Shown here piece by piece: positions 43,087 through 52,031 of a stretch of 59,274 bases of DNA (positions are counted from its first letter, which is position 1; each line of letters opens with the position of its first letter). The stretch covers positions 1 to 59,274 of the forward strand of contig NZ_BJYJ01000023.1 of the NCBI RefSeq assembly GCF_007991455.1, in the 5' to 3' direction. The DNA is from Chryseobacterium hagamense (GTDB lineage: Bacteria; Bacteroidota; Bacteroidia; Flavobacteriales; Weeksellaceae). The position numbers and the translations under genes were made by a program. Under the pieces are notes generated by a model. That model was given only the letters and a program-made list of their open reading frames with translations, was not told the DNA's origin and made no database searches.

Positions 43087-44319
43087 ATGAAGAAGCTTAA
43101 AAAATCAGAATTAAAAGAAAACCAGACGATACAGATCAGCGGTTCGAAAAGTATTTCGAATCGTTTGTTGATTCTGGAAAGCCTGTTTAGCAATATAAAA
43201 ATCGGGAACCTATCCAACTCACACGATACGCAGTTGCTGAGAAAGGCCCTTTCCGAAAATACGGAAACCGTGGACATCCACCATGCAGGAACAGCGATGA
43301 GGTTCCTGACGTCTTATTATTCTATTCAGGAAGGAAAAACAACCGTTCTTACCGGATCGAAAAGAATGAAAGAGCGGCCGATCAAAAACCTGGTTGCCGC
43401 TCTGCAAAAACTGGGCGTGGAAATCGGCTATCTGGAAAATGAAGGCTTTCCGCCCCTGAAAATTACCGGGAGAAAAATCACAGAGAAAAGCGTGGATGTT
43501 CCGGCCGGTATTTCAAGCCAGTTCATCACTTCTCTCCTGCTGATTGCCGGAAAGCTGGAAAACGGACTGGAGATTAACCTGATCGGTGATATTACATCGA
43601 GATCCTATATTGAAATGACATTGGACATTTTAACGAAATTCGGAATTAAAAACAGCTTTACCGGAAATACCATCAGGGTCGAACCCTTTACCGAGCATCC
43701 GTCGCCGGCTATTCATTATGAAGTGGAAAGCGACTGGAGCTCTGCCTCTTATTTCTATTCATTTGCTGCACTGGGAAGGAAAACGCTCCATCTGAAAAGT
43801 TTTTACAAAGCATCTACACAGGGAGATTCTGCCATTGCCAAAATCTATAGGGAATTTTTCGGTATCCAGACAATTTTTACGGAAGAAGAACACAAAATTA
43901 CCCTTCAGCCTCTGGAAAATTTTCAGTTTCCGGAAAAGATCTCGTTGGATATGAACAATTGCCCTGATATTGCACAGACGCTGTGTGTCACGGCTTCAGC
44001 TCTGAGAATCCCCTTTGAAATTTCAGGACTCGGAACGCTTAGGGTAAAAGAAACCGACCGGCTGCTGGCTTTGTACAACGAATTGCAAAAGCTGGGAACG
44101 GAAACCGGAATTACCGATTCAACCATTCAGTCGGTCAGCTTCGGAGAGCCACAGGAAAATATTTCGGTCAAAACCTATCAGGACCACCGGATGGCGATGA
44201 GTTTTGCACCGTTCTGTCTGATCAAAGAATTGAATATTGAAGACGAAGAGGTGGTAGAAAAATCCTACCCGATGTTCTGGAAGGATCTTGAAAACATCCT
44301 GGTGAACATCAATGATTAA
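43087..44319 (+). CDS. aroA: 3-phosphoshikimate 1-carboxyvinyltransferase (EPSP synthase)
   Basis: The product is 410 aa, slightly short for the family. Transfers the enolpyruvyl group of PEP to shikimate-3-phosphate, sixth step of the shikimate pathway. Motifs: ISGSKSISNRLLILESLF (S3P binding), HHAGTAMRFLTSYYSI (the family NAGTAMR site, with His for Asn), SSQFITSLLL, KETDRLLALYNEL and KTYQDHRMAMSFAPF. It is cytoplasmic. It has no clear promoter of its own and probably is cotranscribed from upstream, ending at the shared terminator 44340-44372. Confidence 0.97.
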   Translation: MKKLKKSELKENQTIQISGSKSISNRLLILESLFSNIKIGNLSNSHDTQLLRKALSENTETVDIHHAGTAMRFLTSYYSIQEGKTTVLTGSKRMKERPIKNLVAALQKLGVEIGYLENEGFPPLKITGRKITEKSVDVPAGISSQFITSLLLIAGKLENGLEINLIGDITSRSYIEMTLDILTKFGIKNSFTGNTIRVEPFTEHPSPAIHYEVESDWSSASYFYSFAALGRKTLHLKSFYKASTQGDSAIAKIYREFFGIQTIFTEEEHKITLQPLENFQFPEKISLDMNNCPDIAQTLCVTASALRIPFEISGLGTLRVKETDRLLALYNELQKLGTETGITDSTIQSVSFGEPQENISVKTYQDHRMAMSFAPFCLIKELNIEDEEVVEKSYPMFWKDLENILVNIND

Positions 44320-44339
44320 ATTCCGAATTAGAATAAACG

Positions 44340-44372
44340 AAAAAGGCTGCCCTATTATAAGGCAGCCTTTTC
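44340..44372. terminator. Bidirectional terminator between aroA and the phosphatase operon
   Basis: 11-bp stem AAAAGGCTGCC/GGCAGCCTTTT with an 8-nt loop. Serves aroA (plus) and the susCD-phosphatase operon (minus). Confidence 0.88.
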
Positions 44373-44393
44373 CTATAAAAAATAATCAACTTT

Positions 44394-46220
44394 CTATTTC
44401 CTGATACCGTAGGCCGCCAGTATTTTATTAAAAACTTCCGTATTTTCAAACAACCCTGTAAATTCTTTTGAATTCGGACCGTAAGCAAATACGCTGGAAG
44501 GCAGCGACGTGTGATCATTGGTGCTGAAGTTTCCGAACACCCAGCCTTCTTTCAGGCTTCCGTCCAGCAGGCTCAGCCCTCCGGTCTCATGATCGCCCAG
44601 TACCACCACCAGGGTCTCTTTATTTTCATCGGCAAATTTCATGGCTTTTCCCACGACCTCATCGAAATCCAGCAGTTCGGTAACCAGCTGCCCGATGTTA
44701 TTGCTATGTCCTCCTCCATCGGTCTGGGAAGCTTCCACCATCATGAAAAATCCTTTTTCATTGGATTTCAGGTTATTCAGGGTAAGATCAAAAGCGTCTG
44801 CCAGCCAGCTTCCTCTTCCGTCGGTCATCTTTCGGGACGCCAGCGGATCGACCACCAAAGTACGGCCTTTGACTTTCGCTGCTGATTTCAAATCGTGGTA
44901 GATGTTAATTTTTGCATCCCTGAATTTCTGTTCCGTTTCTTCTGTTAATCCGCTGGAGGGTCCGCCGATCAGGATTCTGGTTTTGGAAGCAATAAAATCT
45001 TTCAGAATAGGCTCCGAACTGTTCCGGTTATCCGAATGGGCATAAAAGTCTGCCGGTGTGGCATCGGTAACATCTCCGGTGGAAATCAGTCCGGAAACCA
45101 TCCCTTTCTCAGCAATAATATCGGGGATCTGGGCTAAAGGTATTCCTGCCTCATCTACTCCCACAAAGGTATTCCTGGTTTTCATACCGGTTGCAAAAGC
45201 GGTAGATCCCGGCGCCGAATCGGTAATATATGCGTTAAAGGAACTGGTTTTGGATAATCCCGTAGCCTTCATGTTAAAGACATTTAGCTTTCCTCTGTTA
45301 GCCGTGAACGCAGCATAATACTGGGGCAGAGAAGTTCCGTCCGGGATCAGCAGGATGACATTTTTTACTTTTTTGCTGATTCCGTCCGTCTTATAAGTCG
45401 GCGTGTAGGTGCTATATTCTTTTGTGTTTTTATAAAAGTTTTTCGGAATCGCATTCAGGAATTTTTTAAGATCCGGAATGTGATCGGTGTTGATGTAATC
45501 CACTCCGAGATCCATGAGGTTTACCCAGGCGTTTGTAAAGTCAGGGGCTCCGTAAAAACGGACGGGCTTATTCCGGGCATGTGCCTTTTCAACAACCTTT
45601 CTGATCTTTGCCGTTTCCTCATCTCTCGGAATTCCTTTTCCGCTCCATTTCACCAGGGTTCCGAAATCCGAGCTGAACATCCCTACTTTTTTCAGCTGAT
45701 CTGCAGTATAATTTTGCTCCGGGTCACCATCGAAGTACAGGTAATCCGGGTAGTTTCTAAAATCTTCCGGCTTCGGCCGGTCTCCCGTAATAACAATTTT
45801 GATTTCGGGATTCCCTGTAATTTCGGGATACTTTTTTAATTCATTGACTAAAGCTGTCAGACTTGCCGCAGCCTCTTTTTTAATATCGATCAGCAGCTGA
45901 AGCTTCTGAGGATTGCCGGAATAGACATGACCTTTGTTTAATTTTATCTGCCTTGAAATATTGCTCAGATACAGATTATCCAGGGTCCGGTCCGGAGACA
46001 GGTCTTTTTCCGTATGGGCTACCCACAATCGGTCCTTCACAAGAAAAACGTCGGCTTCCACGGATCCGAAATGTGCATAGTAGGCATCCCAGAAAGGGAC
46101 ATCCTGCATGTAATCGTTATGTGAATGCGCGTTGGCCGTGCTGTAGTTCAGATAATTCTGTGCATGGTTCCCGGACCAGATCCCTAACGCCAAGACCATG
46201 CAAATTTTCAATACCTTCAT
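44394..46220 (-). CDS. Fused glycerophosphodiesterase-like / alkaline phosphatase exoenzyme
   Basis: The product is 608 aa. Signal peptide MKVLKICMVLALGIWSGNHA, mature QNYLNYS. Residues ~28-285 look like a PLC/GDPD-type TIM barrel: NAHSHNDYMQDVP, then VEADVFLVKDRLWVAHT (E-x-D ... H metal site), LQLLIDIKKEA, YINTDHIPDL. Residues ~295-608 are an alkaline phosphatase domain: VILLIPDGTSLPQYYA (metal Asp), the nucleophile Ser335 in TDSAPGSTAFATG, DATPADFYAHSDNR, EASQTDGGGHSNN, LGDHETGG and TNDHTS. Together the two could release phosphate from a phosphodiester in one exported chain. It is third gene of an operon with susC and susD, which would import the released organic part or bind substrate. Domain roles are inferred. 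Confidence 0.88.
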   Translation of the reverse strand: MKVLKICMVLALGIWSGNHAQNYLNYSTANAHSHNDYMQDVPFWDAYYAHFGSVEADVFLVKDRLWVAHTEKDLSPDRTLDNLYLSNISRQIKLNKGHVYSGNPQKLQLLIDIKKEAAASLTALVNELKKYPEITGNPEIKIVITGDRPKPEDFRNYPDYLYFDGDPEQNYTADQLKKVGMFSSDFGTLVKWSGKGIPRDEETAKIRKVVEKAHARNKPVRFYGAPDFTNAWVNLMDLGVDYINTDHIPDLKKFLNAIPKNFYKNTKEYSTYTPTYKTDGISKKVKNVILLIPDGTSLPQYYAAFTANRGKLNVFNMKATGLSKTSSFNAYITDSAPGSTAFATGMKTRNTFVGVDEAGIPLAQIPDIIAEKGMVSGLISTGDVTDATPADFYAHSDNRNSSEPILKDFIASKTRILIGGPSSGLTEETEQKFRDAKINIYHDLKSAAKVKGRTLVVDPLASRKMTDGRGSWLADAFDLTLNNLKSNEKGFFMMVEASQTDGGGHSNNIGQLVTELLDFDEVVGKAMKFADENKETLVVVLGDHETGGLSLLDGSLKEGWVFGNFSTNDHTSLPSSVFAYGPNSKEFTGLFENTEVFNKILAAYGIRK

Positions 46221-46293
46221 AATATTTTCTGAAAAGCCCTATCAGAACAGGATATCCGTGATGACAGGGGTTAACTTTATTTAAATTAAATGT

Positions 46294-47802
46294 TTACCAG
46301 CCTTCGTTCTGTTTGATAACCCCTTTGCTGTTTACGATCTCCACCTGCGGAACGGCCCAGACGTTATGTACCGATGGATTGAAGTTCCGGGCGGCCCAGA
46401 CCGTCTGTCCGTTGATCCCATGCAGCGGTTTTGCATAATTGGCCTGTGCATCGCCCCAACGCACAAGATCGCGGTGACGGTCTGCCCATTCGCCGGCAAG
46501 CTCACAACGTCTTTCATGCTTCAGGTCTGCCAGGGTACATCCTGTTTTCGGAGCTAGGCCTGCACGGACTCTGATCCTGTTGATTTCCTGGTCGGCATTC
46601 TGGCCCATCATCAGCAAAGCTTCCGCTTTGATCAGGATCACCTCAGCATAGCGCATGATCGGAACTGCAAGATCAGTACATGGGTAATCTCCGTTGGCAC
46701 TTACATGCCCGCTGTTCAGCGGATATTTAAAAGCGTCCATGTATTTATTGAACTGGTAACCGGTAAGCGAATTGATGGAAGCATAGGTTCTTTCCGTACC
46801 GTTAAAGGTAAATTTATCGCCCAGTTTCAGGATCGTAGCGCTTCTTCGTAAGTCTCCCGTTTCATATTCATCATACAGCTCTTTCGTAGGCTGGAAATAT
46901 CCCCATCCGTTGTACTGTCCCCAGCCTTTGTTTTCCAGCATTACTCCCGGGAGGATGCTTCCAACGGAATTGAACTTGGTTGTCCCCGGTACCGACCAGA
47001 TGTACTCGGAACTGTAATTGTTTTCCGCCTTGAAGACATCCGAATAGTTTGTCAAAAGGTTCCTGTTCCCTTTGGTCATCACTTCATTGGCCCAGAAAGC
47101 CGCATTCTGCCAGTCTTTCATAAACAGGTAAACTTTCGCCAGCAAAGCCCATGCTGCTGCTTTATGCGGCCTGCCGTAATCTTTTGCAGGAAGCTGTTCC
47201 TGGTACGGAAGCAGGTCAGCAGCTTTTTTCAGGTCCTGAACGATATAATTGTAATTTTCCGTCACATTTGCTGCCCTCGGAACGGGATTGGGATCCGGAT
47301 CTTTAGTACGGTCTACAATCGGAACGCCGGCTTTTTCGTTCCCATAGTTATAGGCCAGCTCGAAATACATTCTGCTGCTCATAAACAGTGCTTCTCCCAG
47401 ATACTTGTTTTTTACCGCCGTTGATGTCTGGATGTTGTCGATATTCCGGATGACCCGGTTGGCGACTCCGATCACGGTATATCTTTTATTCCATTGGGTT
47501 TCGAGGTCTCCTGCAGCGATATAATTGCTGCTGAAATTTTTGGCATTATCGGGTTCACTCTTTGATCTTCCCGTTACCATATCATCACTGGCATTGATGA
47601 ACCAGAAAAGGCCTCTTCCGTAAAATTCACTGTCTGCAAGCGGCCTGTACATCGCATTGGCTCCTGTGATGAGGTCATTTTCCGTTTTCCAGAAACTTGC
47701 TTCGGTAGGCGTTCCTTCCGGCTGAACATCGAGTTCTTCCGTACAGGACAACAGCATTACAGCGATTCCTGATATTAAAAATATTTTATTGAAAATTTTC
47801 AT
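46294..47802 (-). CDS. SusD/RagB-family outer membrane lipoprotein
   Basis: The product is 502 aa. Lipoprotein signal MKIFNKIFLISGIAVMLLSC. SusD features: ASFWKTENDLITGANAMYRP, EALFMSSRMYFELAYNYG, a helical TPR-like core (AWALLAKVYLFMKDWQNAA), YAEVILIKAEALLMMGQ, INRIRVRAGL and the C-terminal RRCELAGEWADRHRDLVRWG. It sits on the SusC transporter as a surface lid that captures ligand. Pairing with a phosphodiesterase/phosphatase rather than a glycosidase suggests a phosphorylated rather than purely glycan ligand. It starts 25 bp after susC. Confidence 0.93.
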   Translation of the reverse strand: MKIFNKIFLISGIAVMLLSCTEELDVQPEGTPTEASFWKTENDLITGANAMYRPLADSEFYGRGLFWFINASDDMVTGRSKSEPDNAKNFSSNYIAAGDLETQWNKRYTVIGVANRVIRNIDNIQTSTAVKNKYLGEALFMSSRMYFELAYNYGNEKAGVPIVDRTKDPDPNPVPRAANVTENYNYIVQDLKKAADLLPYQEQLPAKDYGRPHKAAAWALLAKVYLFMKDWQNAAFWANEVMTKGNRNLLTNYSDVFKAENNYSSEYIWSVPGTTKFNSVGSILPGVMLENKGWGQYNGWGYFQPTKELYDEYETGDLRRSATILKLGDKFTFNGTERTYASINSLTGYQFNKYMDAFKYPLNSGHVSANGDYPCTDLAVPIMRYAEVILIKAEALLMMGQNADQEINRIRVRAGLAPKTGCTLADLKHERRCELAGEWADRHRDLVRWGDAQANYAKPLHGINGQTVWAARNFNPSVHNVWAVPQVEIVNSKGVIKQNEGW

Positions 47803-47827
47803 TTTTCTTTTTTTAATGGTTAAAAAA

Positions 47828-50716
47828 TTATAATCCGACTTCTACCCCGAAAATAAATGAACGGGCCTGCGGATACCTTCCGGTATCCACTCCATACGAG
47901 TTCATTCCCACTTCAGGGTCAAAGCCTGTATATTTTGTAATGGTAAAAAGATTGTTCGTCGTAATATAGATTCTCAGCTTAGTGATGTCCAGTCTTTTAT
48001 AAAGGTCTTTCGGCAGCGAATATCCGATGGTAAGATTTTTCAGCCGTACATAAGATCCGTCTTCCACATAAAAATCCGAAACTTTGGAATAGTTTCCACT
48101 CGGATCGCCCTGTACCAGCCTTGGAATATTGGTATCCGTATTTTGTGGCGTCCATGCGTTCAGGATATCGCGGTCCATATTATAGTTTTGTCCTGTTCCT
48201 CCCGGGTTCAGTGAAACAAACTTAAACCCGTTGAAGATTTTGTTTCCGTAAACACCCTGGAAGAATAGATTCAGATCAAAGTTTTTCCACGTCATATTAT
48301 AGGATAGTCCATAAGAAAACTTAGGATACGGGCTTCCGAGATTCACGAAGTCATTGTTGTTGAGGGTTCCCGTATTGCCGTCTTTCTTCAGGAATTTGAT
48401 ATCTCCCGGCCTGGCATTCGGCTGGATGAGGTTTCCGTTGGCATCTTTATAATTGTTGATTTCTTCCTGCGACTGAAAAATCCCTCCCGTCCGGTAGCCG
48501 TAGAACGAATACAAAGGATCGCCTACTTTTACCCTTGTGGGTTTTAAAACCCCTCTTACGCCATTATCATTAATAAAGATCTCATCTACGCCCGCCAACT
48601 GTTTCACCGTGTTTTTTAACTGACTGAATACCGCTCCGATCGAGTAGTTAAAATCTCCGGTAGCTTTGCTGTTATAATTGATTCCCAGTTCATACCCTTT
48701 GTCCTCGAATAATCCGGCATTTACGTATTGGTTGGAATAGGTTGAGGTGCTTGGAAGGCTTACGTTAAAGATCTGATCCCTCGAATTTTTAATAAAATAA
48801 TCAAACTGTACCGAAAGGCTGTTGTGCAGGAAAGAAGCATCCACCCCAAAGTCTGTCTGCTCGGATTTCCCCCATTTCAGATCCGGATTGGGGCGTGTTG
48901 TCGCATAATAGGCAATATTCTGGGAAGGATCCTGTCCGAAGACCACATTGTTGTATCGGGTCATCAGCGGATTCACTGCCTGGGATGAAATACCTCCCAG
49001 ATTCCCCAGGATTCCGTAGCTTCCCCTGACCTTGAGATTGGAAAGCCCGCTAATACCCTGCATGAAATTTTCTTTGGTTACCACCCATGCTCCGGACACT
49101 GCGTAGTAATTGGCAAAACGGTTCTGTTGGGCTACAAGCGAAGAGCCGTCCCGTCTTCCCAGGGCACTTACAATATATTTACCGGCATAATCGTAATTTA
49201 CCCTGGCCAGATAAGATACCAAAGACTGTTTATAGCGGTAGCTGGAAATATCTTTATTGGTATCGGCTGCATTCTGAAGATACTGGAACGTTTCCGATTC
49301 ACTTCTGAAATCATAAGCTTTTGCCATAAAACCGTCATCGATGGTCTTCTGGAAGGTAAATCCGGTTAGGAAATCCAGGTTATGCCTGCCTGCTGTGAGC
49401 TTGTAGGTAAGAATCTGCTCTGCAAGAGCGGTAGAAGAATTGTTGGACTGGTACTCCAGGCTATTGGTATCGAATATTTTACCCACCTCCAGAACCCGTG
49501 CTGTGAAATTCTTCACACTGCCGATCCTGAAGGTCTGTGAAAAGTTGGAACGAAACTTCAGGTCTTTTGCCAACGTGATTTCTGCATAGGGGTTGATCAG
49601 GATTTCATGAGTCGGGTTTCTGATGTTGATTCTCTGAAGATAAGCCACCGGATTGATGACATCCCCATAGCCTCCGGCCACATCCACCGGCAGTCCCGAA
49701 TAAGCACCTGACGGCGTATATACGGAAACGTTGGGCGGATAATACATAGCAGCGACTAAAGCTCCGGTATAAGCACTCCGGGTATCGGCAGAATTTCCGT
49801 CGGAATAATTATAATACATATTTTCACCCATGGTCAGCCATTCTTTCACTTTATGCTCGGAATTGACTCTGAAATTGTATCTCTTGGCCTGGGTATTCAA
49901 TAAAATCCCTTCCAGATTCCGGTGGTTCATGCCTACAAAATATCTGGATTTCTCATTTCCTCCGCTCAGGTTTACATTATATTCCTGGATGGCACCGGTA
50001 TGGAAAATCTCCTTCATCCAGTCGGTTCTTGTTATTCTGCCGTCCGGATACAGAGCCGGGTTGAAAGCCATAGGTAAACTGTTCAGTTTGCCCGCATTTT
50101 CATAGGCTTTGTACATGACGTCCTGGAATTCGGCGGCATTTAAGGCTTCCCTGATCTTCCATGCCTGGTTCAATCCGTATTTTACATCAAAATCTACCGT
50201 CAGGGTTCCTTTCTTTCCTTTTTTGGTGGTAATGAGAATAACCCCTCCTGATGACCGTGCCCCGTAGATGGCAGCCGAGGCATCTTTAAGTACGGAAATA
50301 TCCTGAATATCATTGGGATTGACAGAAGGGGTTCCGTTAAAAACCACCCCGTCCACCACATACAGCGGTGTTTCTCCGTTAATCCCTCCCAAACCCCGGA
50401 TATTCACCCGCGGCGTTCCGTTGGGATCACCACCTTCATTCACTACGGTGACCCCGGGTGCTTTTCCCTGAAGCACTTCACCTACTCCGGATAATGATCT
50501 GGAAGTCAGTTTATCCAATGAAGCTTCCGTAACCGCTCCCGATACTTTGCTTTTTTTCTGTGTTCCGTATCCCACAACCACAACTTCATCCAGGCTTTTT
50601 TCTTTTAAGCTGTCTTTTTTCTGAGCCAGAAATAGTGGTGAGGCGGTGATGGCACCAATAAGTAATACCCTCCCCGTAAAATAATTTACCGAGATGGGGA
50701 TTTTAAATACATTCAT
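47828..50716 (-). CDS. SusC/RagA-family TonB-dependent outer membrane transporter
   Basis: The product is 962 aa. Signal segment to ~residue 30, then TonB-box-like KEKSLDEVVVVGYGTQKKSK, plug domain (SGVGEVLQGKAPGVTVVNEG, VNIRGLGGINGETPLYVVDG, ISVLKDASAAIYGARSSGG) and a 22-strand-type barrel ending KYTGFDPEVGMN...ARSFIFGVEVGL. It imports a ligand handed over by SusD using TonB energy. It lacks the N-terminal carboxypeptidase-like (DUF4480-type) domain that many SusC proteins carry before the plug. It is first gene of the susC-susD-phosphatase operon with a promoter at 50740. Confidence 0.95.
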   Translation of the reverse strand: MNVFKIPISVNYFTGRVLLIGAITASPLFLAQKKDSLKEKSLDEVVVVGYGTQKKSKVSGAVTEASLDKLTSRSLSGVGEVLQGKAPGVTVVNEGGDPNGTPRVNIRGLGGINGETPLYVVDGVVFNGTPSVNPNDIQDISVLKDASAAIYGARSSGGVILITTKKGKKGTLTVDFDVKYGLNQAWKIREALNAAEFQDVMYKAYENAGKLNSLPMAFNPALYPDGRITRTDWMKEIFHTGAIQEYNVNLSGGNEKSRYFVGMNHRNLEGILLNTQAKRYNFRVNSEHKVKEWLTMGENMYYNYSDGNSADTRSAYTGALVAAMYYPPNVSVYTPSGAYSGLPVDVAGGYGDVINPVAYLQRINIRNPTHEILINPYAEITLAKDLKFRSNFSQTFRIGSVKNFTARVLEVGKIFDTNSLEYQSNNSSTALAEQILTYKLTAGRHNLDFLTGFTFQKTIDDGFMAKAYDFRSESETFQYLQNAADTNKDISSYRYKQSLVSYLARVNYDYAGKYIVSALGRRDGSSLVAQQNRFANYYAVSGAWVVTKENFMQGISGLSNLKVRGSYGILGNLGGISSQAVNPLMTRYNNVVFGQDPSQNIAYYATTRPNPDLKWGKSEQTDFGVDASFLHNSLSVQFDYFIKNSRDQIFNVSLPSTSTYSNQYVNAGLFEDKGYELGINYNSKATGDFNYSIGAVFSQLKNTVKQLAGVDEIFINDNGVRGVLKPTRVKVGDPLYSFYGYRTGGIFQSQEEINNYKDANGNLIQPNARPGDIKFLKKDGNTGTLNNNDFVNLGSPYPKFSYGLSYNMTWKNFDLNLFFQGVYGNKIFNGFKFVSLNPGGTGQNYNMDRDILNAWTPQNTDTNIPRLVQGDPSGNYSKVSDFYVEDGSYVRLKNLTIGYSLPKDLYKRLDITKLRIYITTNNLFTITKYTGFDPEVGMNSYGVDTGRYPQARSFIFGVEVGL

Positions 50717-50739
50717 AAAATCCTTGATTTAAGCTGATG

Positions 50740-50747
50740 CAAAATTA
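50740..50747 (-). promoter_or_regulatory. -7 promoter element TAATTTTG of the susC operon
   Basis: Minus-strand TAnnTTTG, 23 nt before ATG 50716. Confidence 0.6.
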
Positions 50748-51026
50748 AAACAGCCCTTCCTCAGGGATCATTAAGGTTATATTGTGCTTTTATTAAAAAA
50801 TTTATTCCAGTTGACCAGGATTAAGCTACCACAAAAATTAAAAGATTCTGTATCAATACGATATACAATCAAGATAATTATTTTTCCTGAATACACTCCG
50901 GGATAGACATTAATTTTATTTTAAGCTTATTATCCGACTGATTACCTAGACTAAAATATTTCGGAAAAAAGATTCACCGGGCTTTATTTTGGGATGAATA
51001 AATGAAGGAGTTCCGTTTTCTTTTTC

Positions 51027-51034
51027 TACATTTG
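51027..51034 (+). promoter_or_regulatory. -7 promoter element TACATTTG
   Basis: TAnnTTTG match about 97 nt before ATG 51132; implies an ~90-nt leader. Confidence 0.4.
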
Positions 51035-51131
51035 CTGAAGCTGGATTTTGTTTGAATTCTGCTTATAATTAATCATTTAAAGCAGGGAAAAATTCGTTTA
51101 TTTCCTCTTCAGATCAATATTTTAATTAATC

Positions 51132-51926
51132 ATGTCAAAGACCATCATCATCACAGGAACTTCATCGGGAATCGGTTTTGTACTGGCCGAATATTTCGGC
51201 AAGAAAGGCCATAAAGTTTACGGGCTGAGCCGGAAGCATACCGAAAGTTCTTATTTCAAATCGATTCCGACGGATGTTACGGATAATAATGCCGTACAGC
51301 AAGCCATTGCCGAAGTTTTGAAAACGGAAAGCAGAATCGATGTCCTGATCAACAATGCAGGAATGGGGATGGTAGGTGCCGTGGAAGATTCTTCAAAAGA
51401 GGATATTTTAAAACTCTTCAATCTGAATCTCGTAGGTGCGGTGCAGATGATGAGTGCCGTAATGCCGAAAATGCGGGAAAACCAATTTGGTCAGATCATC
51501 AATGTTTCCAGTATCGGAAGCGAAATGGGACTGCCCTTCAGAGGATTCTATTCCGCTTCGAAATCAGCATTGGATAAAGTGACGGAAGCCATGCGGTATG
51601 AAGTTTACCCCTGGAACGTGTATGTGTGCTCACTGCACTTAGGCGATATCAAAACCAATATTGCTGAAAACCGGGTTCGCACGAAAGTTTCAGAGCCTTA
51701 CAAAAGTGTTTTTGATAAAGTATATGCCCTGATGAATTCCCATGTCGGCGACGGCACGGAACCTCTTGAAGTAGCGGAATATGTGGATCAGCTTTTAACC
51801 AAAAAGACCTGGAAAGCCCACTACTATTTCGGTAAATTCGGACAGAAAATAGGCGTTCCCCTGAAATGGATTCTTCCCCAGGGAACTTACGAGAATTTAA
51901 TGAAGAAATATAATAAAATGGCGTAA
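51132..51926 (+). CDS. Short-chain dehydrogenase/reductase (classical SDR)
   Basis: The product is 264 aa. Rossmann cofactor motif TGTSSGIG at residues ~8-15, DVTDNNAV, the NNAG motif (INNAGMGMVGAVE), catalytic Ser in INVSSIGSEMG and YxxxK as YSASKSALDK. The post-catalytic region (LHLGDIKTNIAENR) is typical of classical NAD(P)H-dependent SDRs; substrate unknown. It is cytoplasmic. It may be cotranscribed with the Omp85-like gene 105 bp downstream. Confidence 0.93.
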   Translation: MSKTIIITGTSSGIGFVLAEYFGKKGHKVYGLSRKHTESSYFKSIPTDVTDNNAVQQAIAEVLKTESRIDVLINNAGMGMVGAVEDSSKEDILKLFNLNLVGAVQMMSAVMPKMRENQFGQIINVSSIGSEMGLPFRGFYSASKSALDKVTEAMRYEVYPWNVYVCSLHLGDIKTNIAENRVRTKVSEPYKSVFDKVYALMNSHVGDGTEPLEVAEYVDQLLTKKTWKAHYYFGKFGQKIGVPLKWILPQGTYENLMKKYNKMA

Positions 51927-52031
51927 ATTCAGTTATTTAAACAAATCTAATCCCAATGATTTTAAACCATAAGGCTACCGGTAAATTAAATAAATGATCA
52001 GTAATTGCATAATGGTTTAAAAATTTAAAGT

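Larger units (their letters stand above)
50717..51131. other. 415-bp gene-free divergent region with two promoter elements
   Basis: Contains the susC -7 element (50740-50747, minus) and TACATTTG (51027-51034, plus) for the SDR gene. The 50750-51020 stretch between them is AT-rich, and I see no RNA gene, repeat or clear regulator box in it. Confidence 0.6.
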
